Below are positions 27,687-34,832 of a DNA stretch of 64,000 nucleotides, piece after piece; the stretch's first letter is position 1; each line of letters begins with the position of its first letter. Origin of the DNA: Janibacter indicus (GTDB lineage Bacteria > Actinomycetota > Actinomycetes > Actinomycetales > Dermatophilaceae); assembly GCF_900176385.1 (NCBI RefSeq), contig NZ_FWXN01000002.1:186001-250000 (forward strand), written 5' to 3'. The notes beneath the pieces are model-generated. The model saw only the letters and a list, made by a program, of their open reading frames with translations. It did no database searches and was not told the origin of the DNA. The translations under genes and the position numbers were made by a program.

Positions 27687-28529
27687 CTCGACCTTGTCGG
27701 CGACGATCGCCGGCGCTTCGTAGGTGATCATGTGGCCGACGCCGGGCAGCGACCAGAATTGCGCGCCCGGGATGCCCGCGGCCAGTCGTCGGCCCGCCGA
27801 CACCGGCGTCAGCCGGTCGCGGGCGCCGGTGAGCACGACCGTGCGGACCCCGGCGAAGGGGGCGAGGTGCTCCCGGAAGTCGAGCTCGCCGATCGCGCGG
27901 TGCCAGTCGGCGACGACATTGGCCCGGGTGCGGCTGGTCAGCCGGCCCGTGGCGCGCACCGCCGCCCGGTCAGGGTCGGGCCCGAAAAGGTTGGCCGCGG
28001 TGAGGCGCGCCGTCGTCGGCAGGCCACGGGCAGTCGCCGGCAGACGCCCGAGGACGGCCATGGCGATGCCCTCGCCCGGGACAGGACGACGGGTGCCGAG
28101 GTGGGCTGCCGTGCCGACGAGCGCGGCGCCGCGCACCCGCTCGGCGAAGAACCTGGGGTCGAGCTGGGCCAGCGCCATGACGGTCATGCCGCCCATCGAG
28201 TGCCCGCCGAGCACCACGTCGCCCTCGGGAGCCGTCTCGGCGACGACCCCGCGCAGGATCGCGCCGAGGTCGAGGAGGCTGACCCGTCGGTCGCGGCCCG
28301 GCGTCGAGAGCCCGTGCCCCGGCTGGTCGTAGGTGATGACGCGCAGGTGCGGCCGGCGGGCCTGCAGCTCCGCGACGACGCGGTCCCACGTCTCGGCCGC
28401 GAGGCACCAGCCGTGGGCGAGGACGAGGGTCGGGCCCTGCGCGGCATCGGCCGGGGCCGCGTGCTCACGGACCGCGATGCGCGCCCCGTCCGGGGCGACC
28501 AAGGTGGTCACGTGAGGGTCCGCGCTCAC
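27648..28529 (-). CDS. Alpha/beta hydrolase
   Basis: A 293-residue alpha/beta hydrolase. It shows LVLAHGWCLAAETWDRVV (oxyanion HGW), VITYDQPGHGLST, the nucleophile elbow VVLGGHSMGGMTVMAL (GHSMG), an acid in VVLTGARDRLTP, and the catalytic His in LPGVGHMITYEAPAIV. Cytosolic; substrate unknown. The GTG start at 28529 overlaps the xthA stop (GTGA), so the two genes are coupled. The C-terminus overlaps the convergent P55-like gene tail to tail. Confidence 0.87.
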   Translation of the reverse strand: MSADPHVTTLVAPDGARIAVREHAAPADAAQGPTLVLAHGWCLAAETWDRVVAELQARRPHLRVITYDQPGHGLSTPGRDRRVSLLDLGAILRGVVAETAPEGDVVLGGHSMGGMTVMALAQLDPRFFAERVRGAALVGTAAHLGTRRPVPGEGIAMAVLGRLPATARGLPTTARLTAANLFGPDPDRAAVRATGRLTSRTRANVVADWHRAIGELDFREHLAPFAGVRTVVLTGARDRLTPVSAGRRLAAGIPGAQFWSLPGVGHMITYEAPAIVADKVELLLDAPAASDRA

Positions 28530-29359
28530 CGGGCGGAACCCCCTTCGGCCGTCTTGTCCACCGCCGCGCCGTCGTCGCCGTCGAGGCCCACGATGACCGG
28601 CGCGTGGTCGCTCGCGCCCTTGCCCTTGCGCTCCTCGCGGTCGATCGCCGCGCCGCTCACCCGCTCGGCGAAGGACGCCGACCCGAGGACGAAGTCGATA
28701 CGCATGCCGCGCCGCTTGGGGAAGGCGAGCTGCTGGTAGTCCCAGTAGGTGTAGGTGCCGGGCCCGGGGGCGTGCGGGCGCACGACGTCGGTGAAGCCCG
28801 ACTCGAGGAAGGCGTGGAAGGCCGCCCGCTCCGGCGGCGAGACGTGCGTCTTGTCGGTGAAGTACTCCATCGACCACACGTCCTCGTCCTGCGGCGCGAC
28901 GTTCCAGTCGCCGCAGAGGGCGACCGGGGTGCCGTCGGCGGCCCACTCGACGGCGCGGTCACGCAGCCGGGCCAGCCACTCCAGCTTGTAGGCCATGTGC
29001 GGGTCGTCGAGGGTGCGGCCGTTGGGCACGTAGAGCGACCACACGCGCACGCCACCGCAGGTCGCGCCGATCGAGCGCGCCTCGGGCGCCACGGGGTCGC
29101 CGAAGCCGGGGTCGCCGTCGAAGCCGATCGCCACGTCGTCGAGGCCGACTCGGGAGAGGATCGCCACGCCGTTCCACTGGTTGATGCCGTGGTGGGCCAC
29201 CTCGTAGCCGAGGTCGCGGAAGCGGTCGAAGGGGAACTGCTCCTCCTTGGCCTTGGTCTCCTGGATGGCGAGCACGTCGACGTCGCTGCGCTGCAGCCAG
29301 GCCTCGACGCGGTCGACGCGGGAGCGGATGGAGTTGACGTTCCAGGTCGCGATACGCAC
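28526..29359 (-). CDS. xthA: Exodeoxyribonuclease III
   Basis: A 277-residue AP endonuclease/3'-exonuclease. It carries VRIATWNVNSIRSRVDRVEAWL, LAIQETKAKEEQFPFDRF (metal-binding Glu), LYVPNGRTLDDPHMAYKLEWLARL, ALCGDWNVAPQDEDVW (DxN), RRGMRIDFVLGS and the terminal SDHAPVIV with the catalytic His. It cleaves abasic sites in base excision repair. GTG at 29359 begins directly with the first conserved strand. The C-terminus after SDHAPVIVGL is a short disordered tail. Coupled to the downstream hydrolase gene. Confidence 0.94.
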   Translation of the reverse strand: MRIATWNVNSIRSRVDRVEAWLQRSDVDVLAIQETKAKEEQFPFDRFRDLGYEVAHHGINQWNGVAILSRVGLDDVAIGFDGDPGFGDPVAPEARSIGATCGGVRVWSLYVPNGRTLDDPHMAYKLEWLARLRDRAVEWAADGTPVALCGDWNVAPQDEDVWSMEYFTDKTHVSPPERAAFHAFLESGFTDVVRPHAPGPGTYTYWDYQQLAFPKRRGMRIDFVLGSASFAERVSGAAIDREERKGKGASDHAPVIVGLDGDDGAAVDKTAEGGSAR

Positions 29360-29543
29360 GGGCGCCACCCTAGCCACCGCCGGCATCGACGCCGACGTCA
29401 CGCTCTGCTGGGGCGTCGGCCCGGGCCGGGGCTGGGCGGCGCGGCGCTGCACGCCGTGATGCTCGGGTCCGCGCTGCGCGTCGCATTCACGACGCGGGAC
29501 CGGCGGCTGGCCACGGGGAAGGGGGGTCGTTAGCGTGCGGAGC

Positions 29544-30290
29544 ATGCGCCCCTTCATCGAGATCCCGGCTGCGGACGGGACGGCCGAGGCCGTCGTCGCG
29601 CGGCCCGACGACCAGCCGCACCCCGGCATCCTGCTGTGCATCGACGCGCTCGGGCTGCGGGCCCGCATAGAGGAGATGGCCGACCGCATCGCGTCGTGGG
29701 GCTACATCGTCCTCGCGCCCAACACGATGTACCGCTCCGGCACGGCGGCCGAGACCACGCCCCGCACCGACCTGCGGATCCCCGAGGAGCGGGCCGCCTA
29801 CGGGGCCGTCGCCGCGCCCTACCTCGCCGCGCTCGACGGGCCGGCGATGGAGCGGGACACCCCGCACTACGTCGCTGCGCTGCGGGCGCTCGACGGCGTG
29901 ACCGACGGGCCGATCGGCGTCACCGGCTACTGCATGGGGGCGAAGTTCGCGACCCGCGTCGCCGGCCTCGAGCCGAGCGTCGCGGCGTGCGGCGGATTCC
30001 ACGGCGCCCGCCTGGCGACCGACGAGCCGGACAGCCCGCACCTGCGACTCGTCTCTGCCACAGCGGAGTTCGTCTACGGGCACGCCGACAAGGACCAGTC
30101 GATGCCGCCTGAGAGCGTTGCGCTGCTCGACCGCACGCTCGCAGAGCACGGGCTGACCGCGACGACCGCCGTCTACCCCGACGCCCCGCACGGCTACACG
30201 ATGACCGACACCGCGAGCCACCAGCAGGCGGGCGAGGACCGGCACTGGCGCGAGCTGCGCGAGCTCTTCGACCGGACCCTGGGCGCATGA
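29544..30290 (+). CDS. Dienelactone hydrolase family protein
   Basis: A 248-residue alpha/beta hydrolase of the DLH family. It shows MRPFIEIPAADGTAEAVVARP, the nucleophile elbow GVTGYCMGAKFATRVAG (Cys nucleophile), VYGHADKDQSMPPE (acid) and YPDAPHGYTM (His). DLH enzymes hydrolyse dienelactones or related esters; the physiological substrate here is unknown. ATG 29544 was chosen over the in-frame GTG 29535. It overlaps the following SDR gene by ATGA. Confidence 0.88.
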   Translation: MRPFIEIPAADGTAEAVVARPDDQPHPGILLCIDALGLRARIEEMADRIASWGYIVLAPNTMYRSGTAAETTPRTDLRIPEERAAYGAVAAPYLAALDGPAMERDTPHYVAALRALDGVTDGPIGVTGYCMGAKFATRVAGLEPSVAACGGFHGARLATDEPDSPHLRLVSATAEFVYGHADKDQSMPPESVALLDRTLAEHGLTATTAVYPDAPHGYTMTDTASHQQAGEDRHWRELRELFDRTLGA

Positions 30291-31057
30291 GCACGGCACT
30301 GGTCACCGGTGCGACCGCCGGCATCGGGCGCGAGTTCGCCGAGCAGCTCGCGACCCAGGGGGTCGATCTCGTCCTCGTCGCCCGCGACGAGGCCCGGCTG
30401 GCGGCCGTGGCCGGCGAGATCTCGGGTCGGCACGGCGTGGCCGTCGAGGTCTTGCCGGCCGACCTGTCCGACCGGGCGCAGCTTGAGCGGGTCGCCGAGC
30501 GGCTGCGTGACGCGGCCCGGCCGGTCGACCTGCTCGTCAACAACGCCGGCTACTCGCTGAACTCACGCTTCGTCGACAGTGCCGTCGAGGCCGAGGAGCA
30601 GCTGCTCGACGTGCTCGTGCGGGCCGTGCTCGTCCTCAGCCACGCGGCGGCGACCGCGATGGTGGGGCGGGGGAGTGGGCAGATCATCAACGTCTCGTCC
30701 GTCGCCGGCCTGAGCGCGAGCGGCACCTATGCCGCGGCGAAGTCCTATGTCACGACCTTCACCGAGTCCCTCTCCGGGCAGCTCGCCGGGACCGGCGTGC
30801 AGGTGATGGCGCTGCTGCCCGGCTACGTGCGCACGGAGTTCCACGAGCGCGCGGGCATCGACAAGGGCGAGCGCGCGGGGCCCTTCTGGCTCGACGCGGG
30901 CGATCTCGTGCGCCAGGCCCTCGCCGACTCCGAGCGCGGGCGGGTCGTCTCCGTGCCCAGCGCGCAGTACAAGGCGATCGTCGCCGTGGCCCGGCACCTG
31001 CCGCGCGCCATCGTGCGCAACCCGCGCATCACGGCGCTGCACCGCAAGCCGGACTGA
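30287..31057 (+). CDS. SDR family NAD(P)-dependent oxidoreductase
   Basis: A 256-residue classical SDR. It carries ALVTGATAGIGREFAEQLATQG (TGxxxGIG), VLPADLSDR, LLVNNAGYSLNSRF, IINVSSVAGLSASGTYAAAKSYVTTF (Ser, Tyr and Lys of the triad, YxxxK) and LLPGYVRTEFHERAGI. The sequence pattern is of the DltE/YqjQ-like SDRs. Its stop is followed 20 bp later by the palindrome array at 31078. Translationally coupled to the dienelactone hydrolase gene. Confidence 0.88.
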   Translation: MSTALVTGATAGIGREFAEQLATQGVDLVLVARDEARLAAVAGEISGRHGVAVEVLPADLSDRAQLERVAERLRDAARPVDLLVNNAGYSLNSRFVDSAVEAEEQLLDVLVRAVLVLSHAAATAMVGRGSGQIINVSSVAGLSASGTYAAAKSYVTTFTESLSGQLAGTGVQVMALLPGYVRTEFHERAGIDKGERAGPFWLDAGDLVRQALADSERGRVVSVPSAQYKAIVAVARHLPRAIVRNPRITALHRKPD

Positions 31058-31077
31058 CCTCCCCTTCGCCGGAGACT

Positions 31078-31161
31078 GCATTGCCCTACGGCAATGCGAA
31101 GGGGAGGCTGCATTGCCCTACGGCAATGCGCGCAGGTGACTGCATTGCCGTAGGGCAATGC
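31078..31161. repeat. Array of three GCATTGCC-N4-GGCAATGC palindromes, 32-bp period
   Basis: Copies are at 31078-31097 and 31110-31129 (loop CTAC) and 31142-31161 (loop GTAG). The starts are exactly 32 bp apart, with 12-bp spacers of which two begin GAAGGGGAGG. The array lies between the SDR gene and pyrE. Each 20-mer can form a perfect 8-bp stem, so the array may act as a terminator for the SDR operon. Confidence 0.8.
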
Positions 31162-31277
31162 GAAGGGGAGGTGCCAGAGCGCTCGCGGATCCCCCTTCGG
31201 GGGCGGCGCCTGCGGGCCCGGCGCGGTCTGCCACCGGCACGCGACGCCGGCGGCGACGGAGTCCATAGACTGCGGGC

Positions 31278-31832
31278 GTGACTGACATCGCTGCCGACCG
31301 CGCCCGCCTGCTCGAGATCGTCAAGGACAAGGCCATCGTCCACGGACGCGTGACCCTCTCCTCCGGCAAGGAGGCCGACTACTACGTCGACCTGCGCCGC
31401 ATCACCCTCGACGGCGAGGCCTCCCCGCTCGTCGGTCGCGTCATGCTCGACCTCGTCGCCGATCTGGACTTCGACGCCGTCGGTGGGCTGACCCTCGGCG
31501 CCGACCCGGTCGCCACGTCGATGCTCCACGCCACCGCGGCGAAGGGGGAGCGGCTGGACGCCTTCGTGGTGCGCAAGGCCGGCAAGGCGCACGGCCTGCA
31601 GCAGCGCATCGAGGGCCCGTCGATCTCCGGTCGCCGCGTCCTGATCGTCGAGGACACCTCGACGACCGGCAGCTCGCCCCTCGAGGCCGCCAATGCCGCC
31701 CGCGAGGCGGGCGCCGAGGTCGTCGCCGTCGCGACGATCGCCGACCGGGCGACCGGTGCCGCGGAGAAGTTCGCCGAGGCCGGCCTGGAGTACCGCCACG
31801 TCTTCGGGCTCGAGGAGCTCGGGCTCGCCTGA
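31278..31832 (+). CDS. pyrE: Orotate phosphoribosyltransferase
   Basis: A 184-residue enzyme of UMP biosynthesis (orotate plus PRPP to OMP). It carries HGRVTLSSGKEADYYVDLRRITLDGEA, VGGLTLGADPVATSML, FVVRKAGKAHGLQQRIEGP (the catalytic loop with Lys and His) and the PRPP-binding motif VLIVEDTSTTGSSPLEA. GTG at 31278. Stands alone, not with other pyr genes. Confidence 0.94.
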   Translation: MTDIAADRARLLEIVKDKAIVHGRVTLSSGKEADYYVDLRRITLDGEASPLVGRVMLDLVADLDFDAVGGLTLGADPVATSMLHATAAKGERLDAFVVRKAGKAHGLQQRIEGPSISGRRVLIVEDTSTTGSSPLEAANAAREAGAEVVAVATIADRATGAAEKFAEAGLEYRHVFGLEELGLA

Positions 31833-31848
31833 GTCCACGAGGCGGGCG

Positions 31849-31883
31849 CCCTTCGAGACGGTCGCTGAGCGACCTCCTCAGGG
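31849..31883 (+). repeat. Dispersed CCCTTCGAGACG...CCTCCTCAGGG element (intergenic copy)
   Basis: It begins with the same CCCTTCGAGACG as the 72-bp element at 10795 and ends CCTCCTCAGGG, with an internal GTCGCTGAGCGAC palindrome. Located 17 bp after the pyrE stop. Confidence 0.6.
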
Positions 31884-31923
31884 AGCGGTGGGTACCGGCC
31901 TAGGGAAATGCCGGGGCTAGAGG

Positions 31924-31937
31924 TTAGGCTCTCCTAA
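31924..31937. promoter_or_regulatory. IdeR/DtxR-type iron box
   Basis: TTAGGCTCTCCTAA inside the wider AGGTTAGGCTCTCCTAAGT, close to the IdeR/DtxR consensus TTAGGTTAGGCTAACCTAA. It is 29 bp upstream of the siderophore-interacting protein start, so that gene should be derepressed when iron is low. Confidence 0.8.
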
Positions 31938-31965
31938 GTCAGTCGATTCCGGCACCAGGAGAGTC

Positions 31966-32832
31966 ATGAAGATCGCCGAGCTCAAGGACCGCGTCGTCCT
32001 CGGCGCCGCCCGCGCCTACGCGCGGCGCACGATGGCCGACTACGCGGAGCGTCCGGAGGAGTCGCAGTTCACCGTCACGGTGTCGCGGGTCGTCGACCTC
32101 AACCCCGTCATGCGTCGGATCACCCTGAGCGCGCCGGAGCTGACCCGCTACGAGCTGCTCGGCCCCGACGAGTACTTCGGCCTGCTCATGCCCGGAGCCG
32201 ACGGCCGGCTGCACCTGCCCGACCCCGAGCGGACCAATGTGCGCACCGCCATCGCCGACATGCCCGAGAGCGAGCAGCCGGGCCTGCGCTGGTACACCGT
32301 GCGCGCGCTGCGCCGGGACGAAGGGGAGCTCGACGTCGACATCGTCACCCACGGCGACTCCGGTCCCGGCTCGGCCTGGGCGACGACCGCGGCCGTCGGC
32401 GACGTCGCCGGCTTCCGCTCCGGTGGCGCGCTCTACTCGACCTGGGAGGCGCCGCGCCAGCTGATCGTGGCCGACGAGACGGCCGTGCCCGCGCTTCTCG
32501 CGATCCTCGAGGAGCGCTTCCGTCGGGGGCTGCCGGGTCTCGGCGAGGGCATCGAGGCGCACGTCGAGGTCGGCTCCCGCGTGGTGCTCGACGGGCTCGA
32601 CCTCCCGGCTGCGGTGACCGTCCACGAGCGCGGCGACGCCGCGCCGGGCACCGCCGTGCTCGCCGCGCTCGCGACCGCCCCGGACCTGACTGCCGACCTG
32701 GACTACGCGTGGCTGTGCGGGGAGTCGGGGCTGGCGACCTCCCTTCGGCGTCACCTCGTGCAGGAGGTCGGGATGGACAAGCGGGCCATCACCTTCTCCG
32801 GCTACTGGAAGCTGGGTTCGGCGCGGGGCTGA
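31966..32832 (+). CDS. Siderophore-interacting protein (FAD-dependent ferric reductase)
   Basis: A 288-residue SIP-family flavoprotein of the ViuB type. It carries FTVTVSRVVDLNPVMRRITLSAPEL, the flavin-binding RWYTVRALRRDEGELDVDIVTHGDSGPGSAWA (R-x-Y-T-x-R followed by HGD.GPGS.WA) and the C-terminal WLCGESGLATSLRRHLVQEVGMDKRAITFSGYWKLG. It releases iron from ferric siderophores in the cytosol using NAD(P)H. An iron box precedes it. No siderophore biosynthesis or uptake genes are in the window. Confidence 0.92.
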   Translation: MKIAELKDRVVLGAARAYARRTMADYAERPEESQFTVTVSRVVDLNPVMRRITLSAPELTRYELLGPDEYFGLLMPGADGRLHLPDPERTNVRTAIADMPESEQPGLRWYTVRALRRDEGELDVDIVTHGDSGPGSAWATTAAVGDVAGFRSGGALYSTWEAPRQLIVADETAVPALLAILEERFRRGLPGLGEGIEAHVEVGSRVVLDGLDLPAAVTVHERGDAAPGTAVLAALATAPDLTADLDYAWLCGESGLATSLRRHLVQEVGMDKRAITFSGYWKLGSARG

Positions 32833-32855
32833 GTCAGGCGCGGACGCAGAGGAGG

Positions 32856-32932
32856 CCCGGCGCAGCATCAAGCCGAAGTCGAGAACGACCACGCAACCAC
32901 GCGACGACGAGGGACTTCGGCAGCGCGCCGGG
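32856..32932. repeat. Nested inverted repeat after the siderophore-interacting protein gene
   Basis: The outer arms are CCCGGCGC (32856-32863) and GCGCCGGG (32925-32932), and the inner arms are GCCGAAGTC (32872-32880) and GACTTCGGC (32913-32921). The centre has CACGCAACCACGC. It fills the 151-bp gap before the HAD gene, and I see no ORF. Possible terminator or a small mobile palindrome. Confidence 0.5.
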
Positions 32933-32983
32933 TCTGCTCGGCGGCCGCCACGTGTCGCAGAGTCGGCAGGTAGCGTTCCACCC

Positions 32984-33775
32984 ATGGAGCCGCACCTCGT
33001 CGCCCTCGATGTCGACGGCACGATCGTCACCCACGCCGGAGAGCTCGGGGAGCGCACCCGAGAGGCGATCCGGGCCGTCGCCGACGCCGGCCACGAGATC
33101 GTCATCTCGACGGGCCGATCGGTCGTCGCGACGCTGCCGATCCTGCGCCTGCTCGACCTGCAGCACGGGTTCGCCGTGTGCTCCAACGGCGCCGTGACGA
33201 TCCGCCTCGACCCGACCGCCCCCGACGGCTACACCATCGACGAGACGGTGACCTTCGACCCGCGGCAGGCGCTGACCCTCGTCATGGAGCACGCGCCGCA
33301 CATCCTCGTCGCGGTCGAGGAGGTCGGCGTCGGCTTCAAGGTGGCCCGGCCCTACCCCGAGGGCGTGCTGCAGGGCGAGCAGGTCGTCGTCCCCTTCGAG
33401 GAGCTCGTCTCCCGCCCGACGACCCGCGTGACCTTCCACGACCCCGAGGGGCAGAGCGAGGACTTCCTCGAGCTCGTCGAGCGGATCGGCCTGCACGGCG
33501 TGAGCTATGCCGTCGGCTACACCGCGTGGCTCGACCTGGCGCCCGAGGGCGTGTCCAAGGGGTCGGCCCTCGAGCTCGTCCGCCGCAAGCTCGGGATCGA
33601 GCCCTCGCACACCTTCGCCGCCGGCGACCAGCGCAACGACCTCGAGATGCTGCGCTGGGCGGCCCGGGGCGTCGCCATGGGCGACGCCCCGCCGGAGGTG
33701 GTCGCCGCCGCCGACGAGACCACCGGGCCCGTCGACGACGACGGTCTCGCAGACGCCCTTCGCCCGCTCTGCTGA
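32984..33775 (+). CDS. HAD-superfamily Cof-type phosphatase
   Basis: A 263-residue HAD IIB hydrolase. Motif I is LVALDVDGTIV (nucleophile Asp of DxD), motif II IVISTGRS, the cap domain lies in the middle, a Lys is in EGVSKGSALELVRRKLG, and motif IV is TFAAGDQRNDLEMLRWAARGVAMGDAPPEV. It probably dephosphorylates sugar phosphates or phosphorylated cofactors in the cytosol. ATG at 32984. Followed after 30 bp by a DUF1206 gene on the same strand. Confidence 0.9.
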   Translation: MEPHLVALDVDGTIVTHAGELGERTREAIRAVADAGHEIVISTGRSVVATLPILRLLDLQHGFAVCSNGAVTIRLDPTAPDGYTIDETVTFDPRQALTLVMEHAPHILVAVEEVGVGFKVARPYPEGVLQGEQVVVPFEELVSRPTTRVTFHDPEGQSEDFLELVERIGLHGVSYAVGYTAWLDLAPEGVSKGSALELVRRKLGIEPSHTFAAGDQRNDLEMLRWAARGVAMGDAPPEVVAAADETTGPVDDDGLADALRPLC

Positions 33776-33805
33776 CCGGGGGCACATCGGGGGCATCATG
33801 TCCTC

Positions 33806-34615
33806 GTGACCCGCACCCCTGACATCGACGACGCGCGCGACGCAGTGCGCACGGTGGGCGACCACCCGGCGCTCGAAGCCCTCGCTCGCGTCGGCTTCGC
33901 CGCCTCCGGCCTGCTGCACATCGTCCTCGGCTACACCGCCGGCCGCGTGGGCTGGGGCGGAGGCGGGCAGGCCGACCAGTCCGGCGCCCTCGCGACGCTC
34001 GCGAGCAACCCCGCCGGCACGGTGCTCATGTGGGTCATCACCGTGACCCTCGCCGGCCTCGTGCTGTGGCAGCTGACCGTGGCGGTCGCGCCGACCGGCG
34101 GCGACTCCGGTGCCACCGACCGGGTCAAGGCGCTCGCCAAGGCCGTGGTCTACGCCGCGCTCGCCTGGACCGCGGGGCGCTTCGCCGTCGGGTCGGGGTC
34201 GTCCTCGTCCTCCGAGCAGTCCTCCCAGGACGTCACCGCGACCCTCATGCAGGCGCCGGCCGGCCAGGTCCTCGTCGGTGCTGTCGGCGTCGCGATCATC
34301 GCCGTCGGTGGTTACCACGTCTACAAGGGCGTCACCCGCACGTTCCTCGACGACCTCGAGGAGCACCCCGGGCGCCTCGCGACGGTGGCCGGCATGGTCG
34401 GCTACCCGGCGAAGGGGGCCGTCCTCGCCCTCGTCGGCGTCTTCTTCGTCATCGCCGCGATCCGGCACCAGTCCTCGCAGGCCGACGGCCTCGACGGTGC
34501 CCTGAAGTCCCTGCGCGACGAGCCCTTCGGCCCCGCGCTGCTCACCGTCGTCGCGGCCGGTCTCGTGGCCTTCGGCCTCTACTGCTTCTCCCGGGCACGC
34601 CACCAGCGGATCTGA
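33806..34615 (+). CDS. DUF1206 integral membrane protein
   Basis: A 269-residue membrane protein with six hydrophobic segments arranged as three repeated pairs. Each pair opens with a similar pattern: ARVGFAASGLLHIVLGYTA, KALAKAVVYAALAWTAGRF and GMVGYPAKGAVLALVGVFFVIA. This is the triplicated hairpin of DUF1206, common in actinobacteria and cyanobacteria. Function is not established. A Ser-rich loop (GSGSSSSSEQSSQD) sits in the middle. GTG at 33806. Confidence 0.85.
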   Translation: MTRTPDIDDARDAVRTVGDHPALEALARVGFAASGLLHIVLGYTAGRVGWGGGGQADQSGALATLASNPAGTVLMWVITVTLAGLVLWQLTVAVAPTGGDSGATDRVKALAKAVVYAALAWTAGRFAVGSGSSSSSEQSSQDVTATLMQAPAGQVLVGAVGVAIIAVGGYHVYKGVTRTFLDDLEEHPGRLATVAGMVGYPAKGAVLALVGVFFVIAAIRHQSSQADGLDGALKSLRDEPFGPALLTVVAAGLVAFGLYCFSRARHQRI

Positions 34616-34718
34616 CCTCCCCTTCGGCGTAAACCCTTTGCCATGACGAAGGGGGAGTCCCTACCCTTGTCGGGTCCGACCGGTCGGTGACAGCGCCCGG
34701 TCCCCCCGACCAGAGGTG

Positions 34719-34757
34719 ATGACCCGCCCGATGCGGCACCAGATCTCCCGCGACTGA
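34719..34757 (+). CDS. Candidate leader peptide upstream of the ABC-F gene
   Basis: A 12-codon ORF, MTRPMRHQISRD then TGA, starts at ATG 34719 two bases after AGAGG. It is the only clear short ORF in the 217-bp gap before the ABC-F gene, 75 bp upstream of its ATG. Inverted repeats surround it: GGTCGG with CCGACC before, and CGCAC with GTGCG after. Antibiotic-resistance ABC-F genes are often controlled by ribosome stalling on such leaders. This assignment is inference; conservation has not been checked. Confidence 0.5.
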   Translation: MTRPMRHQISRD

Positions 34758-34832
34758 CCAGCGCGACCGACCGCGGCCCACGCACCGCGAGTCCCGTCGG
34801 CGTGCGCTCGCCGCCACGGCAGGAGATCACCC

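Noticed and set aside
31078-31161. Regular 32-bp-period repeat as a CRISPR array
   Set aside because: Only three units, each a short perfect palindrome with 12-bp partly identical spacers; no cas genes. It fits a terminator/REP-type repeat.
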